A stretch of 26,782 nucleotides of DNA from a virus: the IMG/VR virus record IMGVR_UViG_3300009335_000007, positions 1-26,782 of that record, one strand, 5' to 3'. Numbering within the stretch: the first letter of the stretch is position 1; the number at the start of each line of letters is the position of its first letter. Under the pieces are notes generated by a model. The model saw nothing but the letters and a program-made list of their open reading frames with translations, made no database searches and was not told the origin of the DNA. Below are positions 1-7,900 of this stretch, piece by piece. The translations under genes and the position numbers were made by a program.

Positions 1-239
1 AAACTTTGTACGTGAGCCGCAATAAATGGTGCAGAGTTTACTACGTTCTCAGAGTTTCCTTTGAGAATAGTTGCCGCCATTCTTGATACATCTCCGTATC
101 TTGCTGGAACTCTGATATAATAATCAGTTGTCCCATCATCCATTTTGCTTCCAGTTTTAACTGTGAATCCACTAAACATTCTAATAAATTGTAGAATGTA
201 TCTTCGAATCTGATTGTCATAGAAATGAGTTTGTGCCAT
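1..239 (-). CDS. gp15: gp15-like tail completion/sheath stabiliser (N-terminal part)
   Basis: Only the first 79 codons are present; the gene runs off the left edge. The N-terminus reads MAQTHFYDNQIRRYILQFIR, followed by a stretch around IRVPARYGDVSRMAATILK. This parallels the start of T4 gp15, where an F-Y-x-N-x-x-x-R-R-Y motif is followed by a strand with IRVP and then a Y-x-S/D segment. gp15 forms the hexameric ring that caps the tail tube and sheath and joins the tail to the head; that role is known from T4, not shown here. It starts one base after the gp14 stop (TAATATG), so translation is probably coupled to gp14. The upstream late promoter at 1289-1282 would drive both genes. Assignment rests on the N-terminal pattern and on adjacency to gp14. 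Confidence 0.7.
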   Translation of the reverse strand, partial: MAQTHFYDNQIRRYILQFIRMFSGFTVKTGSKMDDGTTDYYIRVPARYGDVSRMAATILKGNSENVVNSAPFIAAHVQS

Positions 240-240
240 A

Positions 241-1248
241 TTAGTCTACCTTTGGTCTTACTGCTTTTGACAGATTTACTTTTGATGTGATAATAGTACC
301 ATCATCTAGTTTTACTGTGCCTGCATTATTAATAAATTGATTATGTAGTGCGTGTCCAACTTCCCATGCTCCATCATCATCGTTAATTCTGTACCATTTA
401 TTCTCTCTATATTGAAATAATCTTGATGGAGTATAATCCGTTCTTAAGAAATATGAATCATCAGATGGAGAATCTGGGAATTTCTTTCCAGAGTCTACTG
501 TTGCATAATCTACATCATCTGGATGATTACCTGGTGTTGCATACATTAAATTGTTTGTTCTGTAGTCCCAATATTTTCCAGGAACATTATCGGCTGCCTC
601 TTGTACGACAGCATCAGTGATTTGTAATTCTTTATTGTAAGTAGATAGAACATTTTTCAAGTCAGCGGCATCTTCACCAGTACCAAGAATATCTTTGTAT
701 TCTTGTGTATCTTGTAATTGTTTACAACGAACTCGCCAAATATGTGGCCACCAACCAGCATCAAAACCCTCAGCACTTCTTGTTGCTTCTTGTACAACCC
801 AATATTGGTTGACAGCATCCGGGTCTTTACCATCGTTTCCTTCTAACATCATGTCTTCACGCATGTGAGGAAGTTCTATTACATCACCAGTCATTATTTT
901 ACGACCTAGTAAATTTACCATTTCGTTTAAATGGAGAGTAAACACTTGTTGGTCATTACCTAGAAACATTCCGAATTGTGATAATTCGAAATCTTGGTCA
1001 GATACAGTATATACGCCTCGTAAGTCGTACAAATCTTTCTCGTATTTTCTATCTCTGTTCTCTAAAAAGAGTAAATCTTGTATTGCAGGTGACGCCGGGT
1101 CATAGTCTGCGGCAGTTTTATCTTGTGAACCGATATACTTATGAATTAGCAAAGATGTCCCGCCATGGTCAAAGTGTGCTTTCACTTGTTTGTCGATAAA
1201 TTTATAATCGTTACCTTTTTTAGAATTCCATAGGCTAAGTCTTGCCAT
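241..1248 (-). CDS. gp14: gp14-like neck protein
   Basis: 335 residues. The core DLLFLENRDRKYEKDLYDL, then a segment around QFGMFLGNDQQVFTLHLNEM, then GRKIMTGDVIELP, matches the order in T4 gp14 (FFSNFGMQVQDEVTLSIN followed by a GDLIYFP element). It also resembles the gp14 neck proteins of marine T4-like phages, which begin MARLSLWNS. It is longer than T4 gp14 (256 residues), mostly because of an acidic, low-complexity C-terminal half around residues 195-335. In T4, gp13 and gp14 form the collar that lets tails attach to filled heads. The start is ATG at 1248, with GGAG about 11 bases upstream and a late box at 1289-1282. gp15 follows directly. It lies on the strand opposite to gp13, which is not the T4 order. 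Confidence 0.75.
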   Translation of the reverse strand: MARLSLWNSKKGNDYKFIDKQVKAHFDHGGTSLLIHKYIGSQDKTAADYDPASPAIQDLLFLENRDRKYEKDLYDLRGVYTVSDQDFELSQFGMFLGNDQQVFTLHLNEMVNLLGRKIMTGDVIELPHMREDMMLEGNDGKDPDAVNQYWVVQEATRSAEGFDAGWWPHIWRVRCKQLQDTQEYKDILGTGEDAADLKNVLSTYNKELQITDAVVQEAADNVPGKYWDYRTNNLMYATPGNHPDDVDYATVDSGKKFPDSPSDDSYFLRTDYTPSRLFQYRENKWYRINDDDGAWEVGHALHNQFINNAGTVKLDDGTIITSKVNLSKAVRPKVD

Positions 1249-1281
1249 AATAAATGTTCTCCATAATTTGACTTCTATGTG

Positions 1282-1289
1282 TATTTATC
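1282..1289 (-). promoter_or_regulatory. T4-type late promoter for gp14-gp15
   Basis: GATAAATA on the minus strand, followed by C. It differs from the T4 late box TATAAATA only at the first base. Expected start is near 1276, giving a leader of about 28 bases that contains GGAG before the gp14 ATG. It stands back to back with the plus-strand late box at 1318. Confidence 0.8.
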
Positions 1290-1317
1290 TTATAATATAA
1301 CAATATAATTTTTAATT

Positions 1318-1325
1318 TATAAATA
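1318..1325 (+). promoter_or_regulatory. T4-type late promoter for the oxygenase gene
   Basis: Exact TATAAATA. Expected start near 1331 leaves an 18-base leader that carries the ribosome site AGGAAGG (1333-1339) ahead of ATG 1349. It is 28 bases from the oppositely oriented late box at 1289-1282, with only AT-rich DNA in between. Confidence 0.85.
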
Positions 1326-1348
1326 AACATTTAGGAAGGTACGAAACG

Positions 1349-2071
1349 ATGAATTTAGATGATAACACTGGATATGTCTCAATAAAAGAACTTATTCCAT
1401 CATTTGTTGTACAACAGTTTAAACTATGGGCGATGAACCCTGCTAATATACATCGTGGTAACGCTGTAAATGGGGTATACTACGCAAAACACAGAAAAGG
1501 TAGGGAATATAACGTCTGTTGGAGTAAAGAGCCTCCTCGTGAAATGTGGCAACCCATAGTAGATAGACTGAGTACATACATTAATGCAATGTTTAAGGGC
1601 AAAGAATGGGATATTCATATTGTCGATACGATTACGACAAGACCTGGAAGTGCCAAGATTAGGGCACATATTGATACTCCTTATAGATTTGAAGATTTTG
1701 CTCGTACATCGAATGATGAATTATTTGGTGTACAGATTATTATTCCATTAGACCCATTTACATTACAGAATGGTGCTACTTGTATTTTGCCTGGTTCACA
1801 TAAAAGTAGATTTTATTATAAAGATATAGAAGATAATCAGGAAGAATATAATAATTTATTAACGACACAAGGTTTTCAATTTGTTTCAAATCCTGGTGAT
1901 GCGTTAATATATAATTCGAGAACATTGCATAGTACGATGCCGAATAACAGTAATGAATTTAGAAGTGCAATACTCATTAACGCACTTGATGTAAACATAA
2001 TAAAAAGAATTAGAGAAGTAGATATGAATACGAAAACAGCAAGATTTGATAATAAAACACACAAAACTTGA
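1349..2071 (+). CDS. PhyH-like 2-oxoglutarate/Fe(II) dioxygenase
   Basis: 240 residues, about the size of a single double-stranded beta-helix oxygenase. The metal site is readable: H107-x-D109 (AHIDTPYRF) and a distal H194 in GDALIYNSRTLHSTMP. R205 follows, spaced as expected for the 2-oxoglutarate carboxylate contact. NGATCILPGSHKS (141-153) is the typical loop of the phytanoyl-CoA dioxygenase family. Such enzymes hydroxylate a substrate using O2 and 2-oxoglutarate; the substrate cannot be read from the sequence. The gene sits under its own late promoter among neck genes, so it is a late-expressed accessory gene and not an early metabolic one. Its stop codon lies inside the -35 box of the next promoter. 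Confidence 0.8.
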   Translation: MNLDDNTGYVSIKELIPSFVVQQFKLWAMNPANIHRGNAVNGVYYAKHRKGREYNVCWSKEPPREMWQPIVDRLSTYINAMFKGKEWDIHIVDTITTRPGSAKIRAHIDTPYRFEDFARTSNDELFGVQIIIPLDPFTLQNGATCILPGSHKSRFYYKDIEDNQEEYNNLLTTQGFQFVSNPGDALIYNSRTLHSTMPNNSNEFRSAILINALDVNIIKRIREVDMNTKTARFDNKTHKT

Positions 2072-2096
2072 CAAAATTAAAGGGTTAGAATATAAT
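2068..2096 (+). promoter_or_regulatory. Consensus sigma70 promoter
   Basis: TTGACA at 2068-2073 and TATAAT at 2091-2096 with a 17-base spacer: both hexamers and the spacing are perfect. The TGA stop of the oxygenase gene (2069-2071) is part of the -35 box. It would drive the 428-residue gene downstream with host RNA polymerase, independently of the late system. Confidence 0.85.
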
Positions 2097-2133
2097 ATCT
2101 ATCTATATTGATATATAAAAAGATGAGAGACTA

Positions 2134-3420
2134 GTGACAACAGCAATGATAAGACGAAAAAAGAAATCAACGAAAGGAAGATATTCTGATGAGGCATTTA
2201 CAGGTTCTGAACCAGACTGGACGGATTCGGATAAATGGTCAGCGGAACGTTATTATAGAGAACGTTCACGTACTTCTCAATATTATAGTTATTATTATAA
2301 AACAAAAGATTTTATTTCATGGGTTGCAGATTGGATGTTATCTAATGGATATACCAAAGAAGATGTCACATCATATAAAGCGGCACCAGAGTGGCGAACG
2401 AGAGCAACATTAGGTGGCTCTGTAAGAGCATTATCAAGAGGAATGCCAGAGAATCATAAAGGAATTCCAGAATATTTTAAAACAATGAGTGGTATTATGA
2501 ATCCTGAAAAAGGATTAAGAGATGTAAGTGAAGAAGTTAGGAATGATATAAATGAAATCATTGAAATTGGTAAAAAAATTAAAATAGAAAAAGCAGAAGA
2601 ACAAAAAACTAAAGTTAAGAAAAAAAGACTTTCTATCCAAGAACTTTTAGAAAAGAAGTCAATAGAGATGGCATGGGATATTGATGATTTTGTTTATGAT
2701 TATGACGGTTCAAAAGAAATGTTGGCTAAATTCAATCCTCAAAAATTGTTATTAGTTGTTGGTGCAAAACCAAATCATGCTAAAGTTATATCAAAATTAT
2801 ATGAACCAATGTTTAATGAATTTGATGAACTTCTTAATCCACCAGACATTAAAAAGATGAGTGACCACGAAAAAGATATGCATGGACAACTCAAAGAAGG
2901 TTATTCTCATATGTCTAAGTCTGAAATAAAAAATCATTACAAGATGTTTAAGATGATAGGAGATGCATGTGAGAACATTATATTAAAAGGAAAAGCAACA
3001 AGAAAACCACGTAAGAAAAAATTAATAAGCAAAGAGAAACAAATCAAAAATTTCAAATATTTAGACCATCACGCAGACACAAAATCAATTAGTGTTCATC
3101 CAACTGAATTAATAGGGGCAAACGGCGCCGTTGTATATAATTCTAAGACAAGAAAATTAGGAATATATCATGCACGAAATATCGACCCTATGGGATTAAA
3201 AAGAGAGGGCTCAGGATTAAGTGTTAAAGGAACAACTATTAAAGGATTTAGTGAAGAAAAAAGTGTATGTAAGACACTTAGAAAGCCACTTGACCAGTTA
3301 GCAGTCTTCAAAAAGGGTGCAAAACGTACAATAATCAAAGAATTTGATGCTATTAACAGTGTTGAGATTAAAATGAATGGAAGATGCAATGTCCATTGTT
3401 TGATTATAAAAGTTTTTTGA
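2134..3420 (+). CDS. Conserved marine T4-like phage protein of unknown function
   Basis: 428 residues, lysine-rich and basic. The start is probably GTG 2134, because GAGAG lies just upstream; ATG 2146 is an alternative four codons later without a clear ribosome site. The N-terminal third is rich in Arg, Tyr and Ser and the middle is helical and charged. The C-terminal domain (about 320-428) contains VVYNSKTRKLGIYHA, then GLSVKGTTIKGF and LRKPLDQLAVFKKGAK. I remember this pattern from hypothetical proteins of marine T4-like phages, but no function comes with it. It has a consensus sigma70 promoter, unlike its structural neighbours, so it may be made early. The stop overlaps the late promoter of gp13. 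No enzymatic motif was recognised. Confidence 0.7.
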   Translation: MTTAMIRRKKKSTKGRYSDEAFTGSEPDWTDSDKWSAERYYRERSRTSQYYSYYYKTKDFISWVADWMLSNGYTKEDVTSYKAAPEWRTRATLGGSVRALSRGMPENHKGIPEYFKTMSGIMNPEKGLRDVSEEVRNDINEIIEIGKKIKIEKAEEQKTKVKKKRLSIQELLEKKSIEMAWDIDDFVYDYDGSKEMLAKFNPQKLLLVVGAKPNHAKVISKLYEPMFNEFDELLNPPDIKKMSDHEKDMHGQLKEGYSHMSKSEIKNHYKMFKMIGDACENIILKGKATRKPRKKKLISKEKQIKNFKYLDHHADTKSISVHPTELIGANGAVVYNSKTRKLGIYHARNIDPMGLKREGSGLSVKGTTIKGFSEEKSVCKTLRKPLDQLAVFKKGAKRTIIKEFDAINSVEIKMNGRCNVHCLIIKVF

Positions 3421-3426
3421 TAAATA
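3419..3426 (+). promoter_or_regulatory. T4-type late promoter for gp13
   Basis: GATAAATA followed by C. The TGA stop of the preceding gene (3418-3420) overlaps its first two bases. Expected start is near 3432, with the gp13 ATG at 3469 and GAGGG about 10 bases before it. Confidence 0.8.
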
Positions 3427-3468
3427 CTGTTATAAGTAGTTTACTATAAACGTATTTGAGGGTCCAGA

Positions 3469-4221
3469 ATGGCAAAACAACGCAATAAGATAAAAAACGA
3501 TGTAATTAAACAGATTAGACTGTTACTTGGTGACGGTATGGTCGATATCGAATTAGACCCAGAACACTATGACCTTTCTATTGATATTGCATTAGATAAG
3601 ATAAGACAACGTTCAGAGAACGCAGTACAAGAAGATTTTTATTCTATTGAACTAAAGAAAGAAGTAGAAGAATATACTCTTCCTACAGAAATAACAGAAG
3701 TTAAAAAGATACATCATCGTTCTTTTGGACATGGTATATCCTCTGGTGTTGATATGGACCCATTTGAATTAGCATATGCGAATTCATATTTCTTTATGAA
3801 CAATCACGTTGGTGGTATATCAACATACGAATTATTCTCTCAGTACCGTGAAACTCTAAACAGAGTTGCGGCAACTGATATTCAATATATTTGGAATCCA
3901 ACCACTCATAAATTAAAACTCTTAAGAAAAATGAGAGCAGATGAGATGGTTCTTCTTCATGTTTACTTAGAACGTTCGGCAGACCAATTACTAACAGACC
4001 CATATTTAAAATCATGGATGAGAGATTACTCAACTGCTTATTGCAAGAAGATGATTGGTGAGGCACGTTCTAAATTTGCTACACTTCCTGGCGCACAAGG
4101 TGGAGTTTCATTAAATGGTGATGCCTTAAAAGCAGATGCAATGGCAGATATAGAGAAATTAGAAACTGAATTGAAACTATATATCGATGGTTCAGCACCC
4201 CTTGGTGTTATGATTGGCTAA
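3469..4221 (+). CDS. gp13: gp13-like neck protein
   Basis: 250 residues. The pattern LGDGMVDIELDPEHYDLSID at residues 21-40 is followed by YTLPTEITEVKKIH. A later block, LTDPYLKSWMRDYSTAYCKK, precedes the glycine-rich GAQGGVSLNGDALKADAMAD. These match the gp13 neck proteins of marine T4-like phages. T4 gp13 is somewhat longer (about 309 residues). In T4 it sits at the portal/connector and, with gp14, makes packaged heads competent for tail joining. It is transcribed alone from a late promoter; the 145-base gap after it contains another late promoter. Identification is by family resemblance. Confidence 0.7.
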   Translation: MAKQRNKIKNDVIKQIRLLLGDGMVDIELDPEHYDLSIDIALDKIRQRSENAVQEDFYSIELKKEVEEYTLPTEITEVKKIHHRSFGHGISSGVDMDPFELAYANSYFFMNNHVGGISTYELFSQYRETLNRVAATDIQYIWNPTTHKLKLLRKMRADEMVLLHVYLERSADQLLTDPYLKSWMRDYSTAYCKKMIGEARSKFATLPGAQGGVSLNGDALKADAMADIEKLETELKLYIDGSAPLGVMIG

Positions 4222-4269
4222 TAAAATAGTTAATTTCGTTAACAACCACCTTAATTTACCCCTTTATTT

Positions 4270-4301
4270 GATAAATAAGAGTGTAGGGTAAAGAAACCCT
4301 A
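4270..4301 (+). promoter_or_regulatory. Late promoter with a start-proximal hairpin
   Basis: GATAAATA at 4270-4277 predicts a start near 4283. A perfect 6-bp hairpin, TAGGGT (4284-4289) and ACCCTA (4296-4301) with loop AAAGAA, begins at +1/+2 of that transcript. It drives the 85-residue gene. A second small hairpin, GAGAT/ATCTC (4316-4320/4324-4328), lies further down the leader. Confidence 0.7.
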
Positions 4302-4366
4302 ACAGAAAAAGCAAAGAGATATTATCTCGGAGTTTAAAATAATAACATTTCTTAAGGAGAAATAAA

Positions 4367-4624
4367 ATGGCAGCAATAGCAAAAGCAGGTAACGGATTAG
4401 GTTCGATTACTACAGTTTTAGTTTCAGATGCTTCAGTAGCCGACCAAGCGGCTTTAGATGCAGTTTCGGCGGCATTACAAAACGCAGGTCACACAGTTGC
4501 AGGTATTGATGGCGCCCACGGTGGCACAATGCACTTCGCAGTTCAAGGTGGACCAGATGCTTCAGGTTACTCAGCAACAGTTATGGGTCAGGCTCTTTCA
4601 GCAGTTTGTACTTTTAACAACTAA
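4367..4624 (+). CDS. Small alanine/glycine-rich protein, probably structural
   Basis: 85 residues, neutral to acidic, rich in Ala, Gly, Val and Thr (MAAIAKAGNGLGSITTVLVS...). It has no Cys-His site, signal peptide or membrane helix. Alternating hydrophobic residues suggest a beta or mixed fold. I do not recognise the family. Expression signals are strong: its own late promoter, a start-proximal hairpin, an AAGGAG ribosome site 7 bases before ATG, and a strong terminator immediately after. That monocistronic arrangement next to the fibre gene fits an abundant virion protein such as a decoration or fibre-associated protein. This is inference. Confidence 0.7.
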   Translation: MAAIAKAGNGLGSITTVLVSDASVADQAALDAVSAALQNAGHTVAGIDGAHGGTMHFAVQGGPDASGYSATVMGQALSAVCTFNN

Positions 4625-4646
4625 GAAGTTTAATAATATTTAAGTG

Positions 4647-4674
4647 AAAAAGCCCTCTTATGAGGGCTTTTTTT
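4647..4674 (+). terminator. Rho-independent terminator
   Basis: AAAGCCCTC (4649-4657) pairs with GAGGGCTTT (4662-4670) around loop TTAT, followed by a T run through 4674. It ends the 85-residue gene transcript. Confidence 0.9.
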
Positions 4675-4704
4675 ATGTATAAACATAACTTTTCCCCCTT
4701 TTTT

Positions 4705-4742
4705 CATAAATACAAATGTAAGTGATAAAGAAAAACACTTAC
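4705..4742 (+). promoter_or_regulatory. Late promoter with a hairpin at +1
   Basis: CATAAATA at 4705-4712, followed by C. The expected start, six bases on, is G4718. That base is exactly where a 7-bp perfect hairpin begins: GTAAGTG (4718-4724) and CACTTAC (4736-4742), loop of 11. It serves the 1472-residue fibre gene through a leader of about 208 bases. Confidence 0.75.
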
Positions 4743-4743
4743 G

Positions 4744-4893
4744 ATACTTGAGATATCTTCCGAGTATTCAAATGCATGAGTCTATTCCGTGCAGTGCCTT
4801 GAGAATCCTTCCGAGGTATAAAAAATATAAAAAACTAAAATATGAAAATAAACATTTTTGTGTTTGTTATTCCGTGTATGATATATGGAATAA
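4744..4893 (+). promoter_or_regulatory. Structured leader of the fibre gene with a duplicated hairpin
   Basis: The 301-base gap before the fibre gene is mostly a structured 5' leader. Hairpin A is ATACTTG (4744-4750) with CGAGTAT (4761-4767). Hairpin B is CCTTG (4797-4801) with CGAGG (4812-4816). Both have 10-base loops that share 8 of 10 bases in place (AGATATCTTC and AGAATCCTTC). The pair preceding CTTG/CGAG changes from A-T to C-G, a compensatory change. A further 7-bp stem TTATTCC/GGAATAA lies at 4867-4873/4887-4893. The GGAG ribosome site lies after all these stems. Confidence 0.55.
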
Positions 4894-4925
4894 TTAATTT
4901 AAATGGCTTATTATAGGAGATAATA

Positions 4926-7900
4926 ATGGCTAATATAAAAAACTTTGGTATCCGTGGTATTGGTGCTGACGTTCAGTTTGGTAAGTCGGGTGGCCGAGTC
5001 GTATACGATTCAGGTAACTCACTTTTCAAAGTAACGACAGACGGTACAACGTTGGGCAAACTTAGTGTTGCAACTCCAACTTCGGATAACCATGTAGCAA
5101 ACAAGAGTTATGTTGACTCAGTTGCTTCAGGATTGGATGTAAAAGATTCAGTTCGTGCGGCTTCTACAGGTAACGTAACCCTAACGGCTCCAGGTGCATC
5201 AATTGACGGTGTTACACTGGCGGCTAACGACAGAGTTCTATTGAAAAATCAGAGTTCTGGCGATGAAAACGGTATCTACGTATGGACAGCACTTGACGCC
5301 ACTATGGCTCGTGCTTCTGATATGGATGGTACTGATGAGTTTGTTGGCGCTTTTTTCTTTGTTGAAGAAGGTACTATAAACTCAGACCAAGGTTTCGTAT
5401 GTTCAACTAACGGTACAATCGTTGTTGATACTACGTCTATCGCTTTTACACAGTTCACAGGTACTGGACAACTTACAGCAGGTAGTGGTTTATCTAAATC
5501 AGGTAACACAATGTCTGTCAATGTTGACGATACTTATGTAAGAATTGTTGGCGATGACCTTACTCTTAAAGGTACAGGTACAACAGGTGAAGTACTTCGT
5601 TCAGATGGTTCAAGCGGCGTTGCCTATGGCGCGGTTGACTTAACTAACTCGAATGCAGTTACTGGCGCACTAGGACTAGTAAATGGTGGTCTAGGTGTTG
5701 ACGCTTCAAGTGGTGGTGGTAAAACTACTGCTCGTTCAAACTTAGGTTTGGGCTCGATGGCGGTTCAGGATTCAACTGGTGTTACAATCACTGGCGGTTC
5801 AATTGACATCTCTAGTGGTACTTTAACTCTAGCAAACGACCAAATCTCTGGTGACAAAGTTTCTGGCGGTACAATTGATGGTGCTAACCTTTCAGGTGGC
5901 GTTTCAAAAACTATCTCTGCTTACGATGTTACTATTGGTGCTGGTAAGACGTTAGACGTTGACGGCGTTGTTGATATTGATGCTTCAAGTGGTAACATTG
6001 ATAATGTTGCTATTGGTGGTACAACTTCAGCGGCTGGTACGTTTACAACTATGACATCTGGTTCAGTTGACATTAATGGTGGTGCTATTGACGGCGTTAC
6101 TATTGGTGGTGCTGTTGCAGGTGCTATTACAGGTACTAACATATCTGCTTCAGGTACTCTGAAGACAAACACACTAGACAACTATTCTGGTACTGACATT
6201 GCAGTTTCGGCTCCAATGAATATTACTGGTAATGTTGGTGTAACTGGTTCAGTTACGGCTACAACATCAATGATTACAGACACAATTGCAGAAAGAACTG
6301 GCGCGGCTGGTGTTACTGCTGATGGTGTTTTACTTAAAGATGGTAATGTAACCGCTACTTTAACTGGTAATGTAACTGGTGATGTAACTGGTGACCTAAC
6401 AGGTAATTCTGCTGGTGTTCATACAGGTGCAGTAACTGGTAATGTAACTGGTAATACTGCTGGTACACATACTGGTTCGGTTAATGTTTCAGGTGATACT
6501 TTAACACTTGCGGCTGACCAAATCTCTGGTGATAAAGTTCACGGTGGTACAATTTCTAACTTTGCTTCAACTGGTATTGATGATAACGCAGACCAAACAG
6601 TCCTAACTTTAGGTGCTGATGAGTCGGCTCAATTTGCTGGTGCGGTAACAGTTGCTGGTAACCTAACAGTTGAAGGTACTTTAACTTCAATTGAAACTAC
6701 TAACACTGCTATTACTGATAACACGATTGTTTTAAACAGTGGTGAATCAGGTGCGGCTGTTACAGCAGGTACATCAGGTATTGAAATTGACCGTGGTAGT
6801 TCAGACAACGCTACTGTTCTTTGGAACGATACTGGCGATTTGTTTGAAATGAAAGTTGGCACAGCATATGCAAACTTTAAAGCAAACGGCATAACTGGTG
6901 ATTTAACTGGTGACGTAACTGGTGATTTAACTGGTGACGTAACAGGTGATGTAACTGGTGATGTAACTGGTGACTTAACTGGTAATAGTGCTGGTGTTCA
7001 CACAGGTAATGTAACTGGTAACTTAACTGGTAACAGTGCAGGTGTTCATACTGGTAATGTAACTGGTGACTTAACTGGTAATAGTGCAGGTGTTCACACA
7101 GGCGCAGTAACTGGTGATGTAACTGGTGATTTAACAGGTGATGTAACTGGTGATTTAACTGGTGACTCTGCTGGTACTCATACTGGCGCAGTTGTTGGTA
7201 ACGTAACTGGTAACATAACTTCAACAGGTAGTTCAGCATTTTCATCTATTGATGTAAATGGTGGTGCTATTGATGGTACTACAATCGGTGCTAACACATC
7301 GGCTGCCGGTACTTTCTCAACAATGACAACAGCAAGTGCGGCTATAACAGGTGGTACTGCGTCATTGACAACAGCCACAGCAACTAATCTAAACTCGGGT
7401 AACGCTACTATAACAGGTGGTGCTATTTCTGGTGCGACAGTTGATATGACTGGCAAAACATTGACATTAGACAATGATGCAATTTCAGGTGATAAGATTC
7501 ACGCAGGTACTATTTCAGGTGCTTCATTAGCCGGTTCTGCCGACACAATGAGTGGCTATGATATTACTGTTGGCGCTGGTCGTACAATAGATGTATCTTC
7601 GGGTACTCTAACATTAGCGGCAAACCAGATTTCTGGTAACTCTGTTGATGGTGGTACAATCTCTACATTTGCTTCAACTGGTATTGATGACAATGCTACA
7701 GCAACTAAGTTAACACTTACAGACTCGGCGGCAACATTTGGTGTTGCTGGTGACTTTGGTGCTAACGACCTAGATGCAGGTGCTTCGACACTTGCTTCTC
7801 TATCAGTAACTGGAAACGCTTCAGTAACTGGTAACCTTACAGTTTCAGGTTCTGTGACAACTACTTTATCTGAGACAGTGAACATTGAAGATAACATTAT

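Noticed and set aside
6361-7215. Possible CRISPR array
   Set aside because: Units are 12 bases, in frame, contiguous and without unique spacers; they encode a fibre repeat.
6877-7245. Minus-strand open frame of 122 codons rich in Gln, His and Leu
   Set aside because: It is the antisense reading of the 12-bp fibre repeats; no ribosome site or promoter and pure low complexity.
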